Source: Bradyrhizobium niftali
GTDB lineage: Bacteria; Pseudomonadota; Alphaproteobacteria; Rhizobiales; Xanthobacteraceae
Length of the DNA stretch: 64,000 nucleotides
Assembly (NCBI RefSeq): GCF_004571025.1
Contig: NZ_SPQT01000014.1
Location: 1 to 64,000, forward strand
Direction of reading: 5' to 3'
The translations under genes and the position numbers were made by a program. Under the pieces are notes generated by a model. That model worked only from the letters and a program-made list of their open reading frames with translations, did not search any database and was not told the DNA's origin. This document shows positions 25,852 through 32,803 of this stretch, piece after piece. The first letter of the stretch is position 1, and every line of letters starts with the position of its first letter.

Positions 25852-25951
25852 GTCGTCGCCCGGCTTGACCGGGCGACCCAGTACGCCGCGGCCTCGCGGT
25901 CGATCACAACCGTCTCGGAATACTGGATCGCCCGCTTTCGCGGGCGATGAC
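25852..25951. repeat. GTCGCCCGGC...CGGGCGATGAC palindromic element
   Basis: About 100 bases with inverted ends: GTCGTCGCCCGGCTTGACCG at the left and TCGCCCGCTTTCGCGGGCGA at the right, with internal CCCAGTACGCCGCGG and GAATACTGG also inverted. It is the middle of three different repeat elements that together fill the 390-base gap 25695-26085, where I see no gene. Confidence 0.78.
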
Positions 25952-25985
25952 AGTTGAGATTGTTGAGAGCGCCTGCCCCAATCTC

Positions 25986-26070
25986 CTCATTGCGAGCGCA
26001 GCGAAGCAATCCAGACCGTCACCGCGGAGGGACTCTGGATTGCTTCGTCGCTTTGCTCCTCGCAATGACG
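25986..26070. repeat. CATTGCGAG palindromic element, copy 2
   Basis: Arms TCATTGCGAGCGCAGCGAAG and the inverse CTTCGTCGCTTTGCTCCTCG...ATGACG around an ACCGCGGAGGGACT centre. It lies just before the stop codon of the amino-acid binding-protein gene, in the convergent gap. Confidence 0.85.
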
Positions 26071-26085
26071 GCAGTGAGACCGCCG

Positions 26086-27123
26086 TTACCGCATCGGCGG
26101 CGCGTACTGCACGCCACCCGCGTTCCACAGCTGGTTCATGCCGCGCGGGATCTTCAGCTTCGACTTCTCGCCGATATTGCGCTCGTACATCTCGCCGTAA
26201 TTGCCGACGTTGCGGATGATGCGGACGACCCAGTCCTTGGTGAGGCCGAGCTGCTCGCCGTAATTGCCTTCGGTGCCGACCAGCCGCATCACTTCCGGCT
26301 TCTTCGACTTCAGGGCCTCGTCGATGTTCTCCGAGGAGACGCCGAGCTCTTCGGCGTTGATCATCGCGTAGAGCGTCCACTTCACGATCATCATCCAGTC
26401 GTCGTCGCGCTGGCGCACGACGGGCGCGAGCGGCTCCTTGGAGATCATGTCCGGCAGGATCATGTGGTCGCCGGGCTTGCCGAGGTTCAGCCTGAGCGCA
26501 TAGAGCTGGGAGACGTCGGCGGAGAGCGTGTCGCACTTGCCGGTGTCGTAGGCCTTCACCACGTCGTCCAGCTTGTCGAACTTCACCTCTTCATACTTCA
26601 TGTTGTTGGCGCGGAAGTAATCGGCGACGTTGAGCGCCGTCGTGGTCCCGGACTGCACGCAGACCTTGCTGCCGGTCAGGTCCAGTGACGTCTCCTTGTT
26701 CCGCGCACGCGGCAGCATGAAGCCCGCGCCGTCGTAATAGGCGACGGCGGGGAAATAGAGGTCGTAGTCGAGCTCACGCGCCATGCTCCAGGTCGAGTTG
26801 CGCGAGAGGATGTCGACCTTCCGGCTCTGCAATTCCTTGAAGCGCTCGCTGGCGTCGAGCGCGACGAACTTCGCCTTGGCCGGATCGTTGAAGATCGCCG
26901 CCGCCACCGCGCGGCAGAAATCCACGTCGAAGCCGGTCCAGTTGCCCTTGTCGTCGGGGATCGAGAAGCCCGGCAGGCCCTTGTTGACGCCGCACAGCAC
27001 CTCGCCGCGGCGAACCGTGCGCTTCAGGGTGCGGGTGTCGTAGAACTCGTAGATGACGGCGAGCACGCCGACCAGCACGGCGACCGCGAGCCCGATCAGC
27101 AGGCCGCCTCGAAATGTGCGCAT
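26086..27123 (-). CDS. Polar amino-acid ABC transporter substrate-binding protein (AapJ-like), orphan
   Basis: A 345-residue family 3 solute-binding protein of the AapJ/BztA (general L-amino acid) type. An N-terminal hydrophobic signal or anchor (GLLIGLAVAVLVGVLAVIY) precedes LCGVNKGLPGFS, GFDVDFCRAVAAAIF, ILSRNSTWSMARE, VCVQSGTTTALNV and the C-terminal NVGNYGEMYERNIG, all characteristic of AapJ. ATG at 27121-27123. No permease or ATPase genes lie next to it: the neighbours are a repeat cluster and an L,D-transpeptidase gene. It may feed a shared Aap transporter encoded elsewhere or act as a sensor. The uncleaved-looking anchor, lacking a clear signal-peptidase site, is mildly unusual. Confidence 0.9.
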   Translation of the reverse strand: MRTFRGGLLIGLAVAVLVGVLAVIYEFYDTRTLKRTVRRGEVLCGVNKGLPGFSIPDDKGNWTGFDVDFCRAVAAAIFNDPAKAKFVALDASERFKELQSRKVDILSRNSTWSMARELDYDLYFPAVAYYDGAGFMLPRARNKETSLDLTGSKVCVQSGTTTALNVADYFRANNMKYEEVKFDKLDDVVKAYDTGKCDTLSADVSQLYALRLNLGKPGDHMILPDMISKEPLAPVVRQRDDDWMMIVKWTLYAMINAEELGVSSENIDEALKSKKPEVMRLVGTEGNYGEQLGLTKDWVVRIIRNVGNYGEMYERNIGEKSKLKIPRGMNQLWNAGGVQYAPPMR

Positions 27124-27175
27124 GATGTCTCTCTCTCGAAATAATCGGGGAAAGGAATTTAGGCGAGGAAGGAGA

Positions 27176-27241
27176 GCATGATCCGGACCCGGAGGGCCGC
27201 GTTAGCGCAAAGTGCGAAGCGGTTTTCCGGAAAGATCATGC
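27176..27241. repeat. GCATGATCCGG palindromic element, copy 1 (expanded)
   Basis: Arms AGCATGATCCGG and CCGGAAAGATCATG with the shared core AAGTGCGAAGCGGTTTTCC. This copy carries about 20 extra bases (ACCCGGAGGGCCGCGTTAGC) between left arm and core compared with the copy at 39.1 kb. It sits in the gap between the transpeptidase and AapJ-like genes. Confidence 0.85.
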
Positions 27242-27254
27242 CCAAACGATAAGC

Positions 27255-27848
27255 TTAGAGTTCGGGCTTCTGCCGGATGACCACCTTGGTGCCGACGGGG
27301 ACGCGATCGTAGAGATCGGCGACGTCGTTGTTGACGAGACGGAAGCAGCCCGAGGACACCTTGGTGCCGATCGTGTCGGGACGGTTGGTGCCATGGATGC
27401 GGTAGACGGTGGTGCCGAGATACATGGCGCGCGCCCCGAGCGGATTGCCGGGGCCGCCGGCCATGAAGCGCGGCAGATAGGGCTGGCGCTGGATCATCTC
27501 CGGCGGCGGCGTCCAGTCCGGCCACTCCTTCTTGTTGGTGATGTTCACCAGCCCCTGCCACTGGAAGCCGTCGCGGCCGACGCCAATGCCGTAGCGGATC
27601 GCGCGCCCGCCCGGCTGCACCAGGTAAAGGTGACGCTCGGCGGTCGAGATGATGATGGTGCCCGGCGATTCGGTGGTGCGGAAATAGACCACCTGCTTCT
27701 GCCATTCCTGATCGAGCTGGTAGCCGTCGTCGGCGATCAGGCCCGGCTCGTCGCCGCGGTCGGGCTGCTGGGCGAAGGCCTGGGGCATCGACAGGGCGAG
27801 GCCGATCGCAGCCGCAAATATCCCGGTCAGGCGACGAAAATCCGTCAT
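27255..27848 (-). CDS. L,D-transpeptidase (YkuD domain)
   Basis: A 197-residue exported peptidoglycan cross-linking enzyme. A signal peptide (GIFAAAIGLALSMPQAFA) is followed by a YkuD domain from about residue 60: IIISTAERHLYLVQPGG at its start, the conserved IHGTNRPDTIGTKVSSGC block with catalytic Cys (about residue 167) and CFRLVNNDVADLYDRV. Such enzymes form 3-3 cross-links or attach lipoproteins to peptidoglycan in the periplasm. ATG at 27846-27848 with GGGGAGAG upstream. Length and motif order are normal for the ErfK/YbiS/YnhG family common in Bradyrhizobium, which carries many paralogues. No functional link to neighbours. Confidence 0.92.
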   Translation of the reverse strand: MTDFRRLTGIFAAAIGLALSMPQAFAQQPDRGDEPGLIADDGYQLDQEWQKQVVYFRTTESPGTIIISTAERHLYLVQPGGRAIRYGIGVGRDGFQWQGLVNITNKKEWPDWTPPPEMIQRQPYLPRFMAGGPGNPLGARAMYLGTTVYRIHGTNRPDTIGTKVSSGCFRLVNNDVADLYDRVPVGTKVVIRQKPEL

Positions 27849-28212
27849 TTCAAGCTCTCCCCGCTGCCACAGCGCAAATCATTCAAAGCCATCAAATCTC
27901 AGGGGCATGTTCATGGCAAGTTGATGGCGCACCCGGCTGGTATGTCACGAGAATGCTTTGCTTTTTTGACGGGCCCACGGCAATGCCACAAACAGGGGAT
28001 GGCGCGAAAAGCCTAGATGACGGCCGCGAGGTCGGTCCGCTCCCTCTCCCGCTCAGGATGAGGCTAAGACGCATCGGTGCCGGTCAAATTGCTGCCGCGT
28101 GCCCTGTCCCTCATCCTGAGGGCCCGCCGCAGGCGGGCGTCTCGAAGGATGGCTGCAGGCGACTTGTCAGCCCCCTTTTCGTATGCGATCGCGCCGTCGC
28201 GCGCGGGGAGAG
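27849..28212. other. Gap of 364 bases without a supported gene
   Basis: Contains the L,D-transpeptidase promoter side (27849-27950) and one dispersed palindrome (28108-28152). No frame in this stretch has gene-like codon use with a start signal. I see no promoter strong enough to call. Confidence 0.5.
28108..28152. repeat. CTCATCCTGAGG-type palindromic element, copy 3 (short)
   Basis: A single hairpin module, CCTCATCCTGAGGGCCCGCC...GGCGGGCGTCTCGAAGGATGG, related to the copies at 24.4, 25.7 and 61.9 kb. Located about 60 bases past the stop of the membrane-protein gene at 28213. Confidence 0.8.
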
Positions 28213-29187
28213 CTAAATCCGGTTGCTCTCCGGCGCGATCCCGAGCCGCCGCACGATCTCGGCTGCCACGGCGCGGGCCTCGAGCCGCGAGCCGATGCGG
28301 GGGCTGCGAAACCTCCGTCCGGAGTGCAGCCGGATCACCACGATGCAGTGCTCGTCCTCGGACCGGCCGCGGCGCTCGACGGTGATCGCCTTCACCTCGC
28401 GCCCCTCGATGTGGTCGGCGCGCAAGCTGCCGTCGCCCCACAGGCGCTCGACGCGGATATCCGCTTGCCGGACGACCCAGAAGGCGCCGGTCACGAGGTT
28501 GGCGTATCGGTAGACGGCGAACGCGGCGATCGCGCCGATCGGCAGCAGCAGGATATCGACGTGGCTGGGCGACAGCCCGCGCCAGAGCTTGTAGGCGTAG
28601 GGAACGGCAGACAGTGCAACGGCGATCAGTGCAACGATCCGGATGTCCCGTGCGGCAAACGGCTCGAGGGGCTCGCCGAGACGCATCTCGGGATTGCTGG
28701 CATCGAGCGGATTGCTTGGCGCCTCGACGTCGGGAACGTTGAATTGCGCGGCGATCCGGGCCACGGTGTCGCGAACATGCGTGACATCGGAGATCGGTGG
28801 GGACGTCAGGCGTTCCCCCGAGGCCAGCGCGAACGCGAGCTGGAAGCGGGCCTTGGCCGCCTTGTTGCCCAGAACCTGCAATCCCGTGATGTCGTCTTTC
28901 GCGACGATCCGCGTGCGGAGTTTGCCGAACGGGCGCTGTTGCCCGATCAGGATCTCGTCGGGCGTGATGATCCACACCACCGCCGGCGCCAGCATGACGC
29001 CGCCGATGAACGCCGCTCCCAGCAGCAGCGCGATCACGGAGATGATCACTTCCAGGGTGTCGTGCGTGAACAGGCCGGGCGTGAAGCAGAGCGCAACGGC
29101 CGCCGCAGAGCCGGCCACGACCAGCCGCTGCGCGATCGAGGAGCCTTCACGAAGGCGAATGTCGTTGCTGGTGGTCGCGTCGTCCAT
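28213..29187 (-). CDS. Hypothetical membrane protein
   Basis: A 324-residue protein I do not recognise as a named family. Two adjacent hydrophobic helices lie at about residues 22-75 (RLVVAGSAAAVALCFTPGLF and VIISVIALLLGAAFIGGVML), a soluble PH-like stretch with ITPDEILIGQQRPFGKLRTR follows, then a second hydrophobic pair at about 195-245, and finally a basic soluble domain with HCIVVIRLHSGRRFRSPRIG. This two-times (membrane pair plus beta-rich domain) layout resembles bacterial PH-domain-like membrane proteins, but that is only suggestive. I chose the ATG at 29185-29187 (MDDATTSNDIRL); the longer upstream frame has biased composition and lies antisense to no gene. It is 103 bases after the thioredoxin-like gene on the same strand. 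Confidence 0.72.
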   Translation of the reverse strand: MDDATTSNDIRLREGSSIAQRLVVAGSAAAVALCFTPGLFTHDTLEVIISVIALLLGAAFIGGVMLAPAVVWIITPDEILIGQQRPFGKLRTRIVAKDDITGLQVLGNKAAKARFQLAFALASGERLTSPPISDVTHVRDTVARIAAQFNVPDVEAPSNPLDASNPEMRLGEPLEPFAARDIRIVALIAVALSAVPYAYKLWRGLSPSHVDILLLPIGAIAAFAVYRYANLVTGAFWVVRQADIRVERLWGDGSLRADHIEGREVKAITVERRGRSEDEHCIVVIRLHSGRRFRSPRIGSRLEARAVAAEIVRRLGIAPESNRI

Positions 29188-29290
29188 TGCGGGCGGCTGA
29201 TTGCGTCGGTTGCGAACCTCCACGGACGGGTCCGTGGAGTCAAGCAACAAGGCCGTCAGGCGTAACCAGCCGCGCGATGTCCGTGCCGCA

Positions 29291-29854
29291 TCAGCTGCTG
29301 GCGTTGAGCAATCGGCCGACGGTGCGGTCGATCTCGTCGTAGCGGCCTTCGCCTGCGTGCTGGAACACGATCTTGCCGGTCTGGTCGATGATGTATTGCG
29401 CCGGCCAATACTGGTTGCTGTAGGCATTCCAGGTCTTCGAATCGTTATCCTGCGCCACCGGATAGGTGATGCCGTGACGCTTCAGGGCGGCCTGCACATT
29501 GGAGGCCGAGCGCTCGAACGGGAATTCCGGCGTGTGCACGCCGACCACCACCAGGCCCTTGTCCTTGTATTTTGCGTAGAGGTCGGTGACGTGCGGCAGC
29601 GTGTTGACGCAGTTGACGCAGCCATAGGTCCAGAAGTCGACCAGCACGACCTTGCCGCGGAGATCGGCGATGCTGAGCGGCTTCGAGTTGAACCAAGTGC
29701 TGATCCCGGTGAAGTCGGGCGCGGTCTGCTGGCTGGCGGCGGCGGTGACGACAGGTGTGGCGCGCGCGGCCTCGTCGCAGATGCCGGGGATGACGGCGCC
29801 TGTCACGGCCATGCCGATCAGGGCGGCGGATACGGCGAGCAGTTTCAAGGTCAT
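29291..29854 (-). CDS. TlpA/DipZ-like thioredoxin-fold protein
   Basis: A 187-residue periplasmic thioredoxin-fold protein. A signal peptide (about residues 1-25) precedes the domain; the active site is WTYGCVNC (Cys about residues 80 and 83), followed by TLPHVTDLYAKYKDKGLVVVG and HTPEFPFERSASNV. The WTYxCxNC variant and the GVHTPEFxFE motif are typical of the thioredoxin domain of DipZ/CcdA-fused proteins and of MauD/TlpA relatives. ATG at 29852-29854 with GGAGGACGC upstream. It lies 30 bases after a CcdA-like gene, so the two form a split DipZ-like pair: CcdA moves reductant across the membrane and this protein receives it. The final target is unknown. Confidence 0.9.
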   Translation of the reverse strand: MTLKLLAVSAALIGMAVTGAVIPGICDEAARATPVVTAAASQQTAPDFTGISTWFNSKPLSIADLRGKVVLVDFWTYGCVNCVNTLPHVTDLYAKYKDKGLVVVGVHTPEFPFERSASNVQAALKRHGITYPVAQDNDSKTWNAYSNQYWPAQYIIDQTGKIVFQHAGEGRYDEIDRTVGRLLNASS

Positions 29855-29884
29855 GGAAGCGTCCTCCGTTGCGATGCGAAGCGA

Positions 29885-30583
29885 TCACAGGCCGATCTGG
29901 CCGGTGGGATAGAATCCGGTGAGCCACGCCACGATCAGCGTGTCGTATTGGAAATAAGCGGCGAGCGCGAAGCCGATCACGACGACGCCAAAACCCTGCT
30001 GCAGGCGCGGCGAGATGCGCGCGAGGCTGCGCACGCGCGTGGTCGCGGCCTGTCCGCCATAGGCGATCGCGAGCATCGGGATCGCCGCGCCGATGGCGTA
30101 GGCGACCAGCAGCGTGCTGGCCCAGGCAAGATTCTTCGACGTCGCCACCAGCGTCAGGATCGAGCCGAGCACAGGCCCCGCGCAGGGCGTCCAGACCAGG
30201 CCGAGCGTGGTGCCGAGGATGAGCCCGCCAAGCGCGCCCTCGCGTTGCACGGCGCTGGAAGCGCCGAGATCGAGCCAGCCATTGAGCCGGATCGACAGCC
30301 ATTCGAACGGCGCCGGCCACAGCATCAAGAGGCCGAAGCCGAGCAGCAGGATCGATGCGGCCTCGCGCAGCACGTTCGGATCGAAGTCGAACAGCCGCGT
30401 GATCGCGCCGAGCAGCAGTGCGGTCGCGGAGAACGACATGACGAAGCCGAGCGCGATCATCGCAGGGCGCAAATGTCCCGCGCGCCCGATCGAGGCGCCG
30501 AGCAGGATAGGCAGCATCGGCAGCGTGCACGGCGCGGCGATGGTGAGGATGCCGGCAAGGACGGCGAAGATCAGGTCGAACAT
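29885..30583 (-). CDS. CcdA-like thiol:disulfide electron transporter
   Basis: A 232-residue integral membrane protein with about six helices. Helix 1 contains the conserved Cys-Pro (GILTIAAPCTLPMLPILLG), and helix 4 the second conserved Cys-Gly-Pro (LVWTPCAGPVLGSILTL), the two redox cysteines of CcdA. RAGHLRPAMIALGFVMSF and the C-terminal LQQGFGVVVIGFALAA also fit the family. It shuttles electrons from cytoplasmic thioredoxin to the periplasmic thioredoxin-like partner encoded immediately downstream. ATG at 30581-30583. A second CcdA function such as cytochrome c maturation cannot be excluded. Confidence 0.9.
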   Translation of the reverse strand: MFDLIFAVLAGILTIAAPCTLPMLPILLGASIGRAGHLRPAMIALGFVMSFSATALLLGAITRLFDFDPNVLREAASILLLGFGLLMLWPAPFEWLSIRLNGWLDLGASSAVQREGALGGLILGTTLGLVWTPCAGPVLGSILTLVATSKNLAWASTLLVAYAIGAAIPMLAIAYGGQAATTRVRSLARISPRLQQGFGVVVIGFALAAYFQYDTLIVAWLTGFYPTGQIGL

Positions 30584-30690
30584 GGGGCACTCGTGAAGGC
30601 GGTCACGAGAGCAGTTCGGGATGGATGTATCAGTCGTTACGTGGCGTCACGCCTTCGTGACGGACAACGCTGCTCGCCCCGATGTCGGCG

Positions 30691-30726
30691 CGCTCCCTCC
30701 CCCCTTGCGGGGGAGGGAATGAGCGT
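30691..30726. repeat. CCTCCCCC...GGGGGAGG hairpin (short), copy 2
   Basis: Single hairpin CGCTCCCTCCCCCCTTGCGG and its complement ending GGGGGAGGGAATGAGCG, the minimal module of the elements at 16.7, 44.0 and 46.2 kb. It lies in the gap 30584-30989 upstream of the CcdA-like gene. Confidence 0.8.
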
Positions 30727-30793
30727 GCCGCCCTCACTCAAGCCGAGAGGTGCACCGAGCCCATGTTTGGACCCGGCACCCCCAAACACAAAA

Positions 30794-30824
30794 CGACCCG
30801 GAGGGGGGCATCCCGTCCGGGTCG
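30794..30824 (-). terminator. Rho-independent terminator, minus strand
   Basis: On the minus strand a stem CGACCCGG/CCGGGTCG encloses a G/C-rich loop and is followed directly by TTTTGTGTTT. It is read by transcripts coming from the ECF sigma gene side; it lies about 170 bases past that gene's stop codon. Confidence 0.72.
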
Positions 30825-30940
30825 CTAGAGGTCTTGGGAGGTTTAAGCAAAATCGTATGAGAGCTTTATAGGAGGGAAGTTTTTCCGCCTGATGTTGTGC
30901 TTTGTTTCAATTGTTTCGTCCGTGGTAACACTTCCGTGTC

Positions 30941-30972
30941 CGGGAATAGGGCCGATAAACCGGTCCTATCCC
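30941..30972 (-). other. Hairpin just past the ECF sigma gene
   Basis: Inverted repeat GGGAATAGGGCC / GGTCCTATCCC with an eight-base loop, about 18 bases beyond the stop codon. There is no T tract on the minus strand, so it is a stable 3' structure or operator rather than an intrinsic terminator. Confidence 0.5.
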
Positions 30973-30989
30973 TTTGAAATCATGAGCTT

Positions 30990-31601
30990 TCAGGCGGCGA
31001 AGCGGTCCACGCCGCAGCCCTTAAGCAAATCGGCCAGCTGCTTGCGGGCGTAGAACATCCGCGTCTTCACCGTGCTCTGGGGGATGCCGATGATCTGGCC
31101 GACCTCCTCCACCGACTTCTCATGGTAGTAGACGAGGGTGATGATCTCGCGATGCGCGGGCGACAGTTTCTGCACGCAGGCGCGCAGGATGGCGCTGGTG
31201 TCGCTGCGGTCGAGCGAGGTCTCCGGCGTATCGCAATCGTCGGGAATCTGGCGCACGTCTTCCTGGTCGATGTCCTCGAAGCGGCGCTGGCGCATCGCGG
31301 TCAGCGCCTTGAAGCGGGCGATCGACAGCAGCCAGGTCGAGACCTGCGAGCGGCCTTGGAACTGGCCGGCGGTCCGCCACACGTCCAAAAACACCTGGCT
31401 GACCAGATCTTCCGCCGTGGTGGCATCGCGCACGATACGGAGGATGAAACGGTAAACCCGCACATTGTGCCGGCAATAGAGGATGTGCATCGACGTCCGG
31501 TTGCCGTCGGCAATGCTCTCCAGAAGCATATCGTCCGAAGTCGCCTGAGCGGCGATGATGCTCTGGCTGGCCTGGGCGTTGATGGCGATGACGTTCCGCA
31601 T
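30990..31601 (-). CDS. ECF-type RNA polymerase sigma factor
   Basis: A 203-residue sigma-70 family factor of the extracytoplasmic-function type. Region 2 is visible as NVRVYRFILRIVRDATTAED and LVSQVFLDVWRTAGQFQGRS followed by VSTWLLSIARFKALTAMR (about residues 47-110); region 4 ends with LSPAHREIITLVYYHEKSVE and the helix-turn-helix IPQSTVKTRMFYARKQLADL. ATG at 31599-31601, preceded by GGGGAGCC. There is no adjacent zinc-finger anti-sigma gene in either direction, so its control is not evident: candidates are a distant anti-sigma or transcriptional control. The CcdA/thioredoxin pair lies downstream, beyond a terminator; regulation of those genes is only a possibility. Confidence 0.92.
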   Translation of the reverse strand: MRNVIAINAQASQSIIAAQATSDDMLLESIADGNRTSMHILYCRHNVRVYRFILRIVRDATTAEDLVSQVFLDVWRTAGQFQGRSQVSTWLLSIARFKALTAMRQRRFEDIDQEDVRQIPDDCDTPETSLDRSDTSAILRACVQKLSPAHREIITLVYYHEKSVEEVGQIIGIPQSTVKTRMFYARKQLADLLKGCGVDRFAA

Positions 31602-31869
31602 AGACTTGGCTCCCCGTAGCGCCGCAACCGAGCGGCGTTTCCTTGGATCAAACTGTTAATGAGCCAACGTTTCGGGACGTCTGCACGAAAAGCGGAAAAT
31701 GGTTTCGTGCGCCGTCAAATTGTTTCGTCGGCCAGGGAGCGACGAAACATTCGGGGTAAAAAATCGTGTAATTTCAATGTACGGAAAATACGGGGGTGGG
31801 GATTTGGAGACGGACGGAGGCGCCGGGAACGTATTTCGGGCTTTTGCGTTCGGTCGAGCCCCAATCGAT

Positions 31870-32036
31870 GTCGTCCCGGCCTAGTGCGCAATTGCGCACG
31901 GGGGGCCGGGACCCATCGCCCCAGGACGTGGCTTGGCGAAGACTGGCAGTGAGCAGTGAAGAGTCTTCCCGCGATGCTGGCACCTGCACTCGTGGATGGA
32001 TCACGCGGTATGGGTCTCGGCCTTCGCCGGGACGAC
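31870..32036. repeat. GTCGTCCCGG-type palindromic element, copy 3
   Basis: Ends GTCGTCCCGGCC and GGCCTTCGCCGGGACGAC. It has the perfect palindrome GTGCGCAATTGCGCAC near its left end, as in copy 1, and a diverged core (31920-31950). It fills much of the 454-base gap 31602-32055; the rest (31602-31869) holds the AT-richer upstream region of the ECF sigma gene, with no gene seen. Confidence 0.85.
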
Positions 32037-32055
32037 ACCGTGGGTAAGGCGCCCC

Positions 32056-32793
32056 CTACGCCTTCTCGCCGGCCGGCGAGAACAGATAGCCGCCGCCGCG
32101 GATGGTGCGGATCACAGCGGGTTTTGTCGGGTCGGGCTCGATCTTGCGGCGGATGCGCATGATGCGCAGGTCGACGGCGCGGTCGAACGCCTCGGCGTCG
32201 CGCGCATTGGCCAGTTCGAGCAGGCGCTCGCGCGACAGCACGCGTTTCGGATTGGCCGCGAACACCTTGAGCAGCCCGAACTCGGATGCGGTCAGCGGAT
32301 GCTCGTTGCCCTCGTCGTCGCGCAGCGCCTGGGCTTCGAGGTCGAGCCATTTGGTGCCGAAGCGGACGAGCTGGTCCTTGTCCGATTTTGCAGCCGCAGC
32401 TTCCGGCGCCGCGGCCTTGGCCGGCACGCTTCTGCGCAGCACCGAGCGGATGCGCGCCATCAGCTCGCGCAGCTCGCAGGGCTTGGCGACGTAATCGTCG
32501 GCGCCGAGCTCGAGGCCGACGACGCGGTCGATCGGGCTCGCGGTCGCCGTCAGCATGATCACCGGCACGTTGATGCGGCTCTTGAGGTCGCGGATGATCG
32601 ACAGCCCGTCTTCCTCGGGCATGTTGAGGTCGAGCACGACGAGATCGGGCATGCCGCCGTCGATCGCGGCGCGCAACGACTTGCCGCCGTCGCACAGCGT
32701 CACGGTGAAGCCGTGCATCTTGAGGTAATCGCCGACCATCTCCCGGGCCGGGGCCTCGTCGTCCACGATCATGATGTGCTGGCTTTGTGTCAT
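32056..32793 (-). CDS. OmpR/PhoB-family response regulator
   Basis: A 245-residue response regulator. The receiver domain (about residues 5-120) has the acidic pair DDE near residue 11, phospho-acceptor Asp55 in VVLDLNMPEEDG and the Lys in YVAKP. A linker rich in Ala/Lys precedes the winged-helix DNA-binding domain (about 145-240), with SEFGLLKVFAANPKRVLSRE and the C-terminal RRKIEPDPTKPAVIRTIRGG. It is the last gene of the TRAP-binding-protein/histidine-kinase locus, 10 bases after the second kinase, and is the likely phosphorylation output. ATG at 32791-32793. Target genes are not identifiable from the window; the divergent UgpB-like gene is a candidate. Confidence 0.95.
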   Translation of the reverse strand: MTQSQHIMIVDDEAPAREMVGDYLKMHGFTVTLCDGGKSLRAAIDGGMPDLVVLDLNMPEEDGLSIIRDLKSRINVPVIMLTATASPIDRVVGLELGADDYVAKPCELRELMARIRSVLRRSVPAKAAAPEAAAAKSDKDQLVRFGTKWLDLEAQALRDDEGNEHPLTASEFGLLKVFAANPKRVLSRERLLELANARDAEAFDRAVDLRIMRIRRKIEPDPTKPAVIRTIRGGGYLFSPAGEKA

Positions 32794-32803
32794 GGTCTCT
32801 AAG

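Noticed and set aside
25704..26070. Series of short repeats that might look like a CRISPR array
   Set aside because: The units belong to three different palindromic families, with no regular spacing and no spacers; no cas genes are present.
28213..29427. Longer version of the membrane-protein gene starting at 29427
   Set aside because: The extra 80 codons are Ser/Arg/Thr/Ala-rich and lie opposite the thioredoxin-like gene; the ATG at 29185-29187 is a better start.
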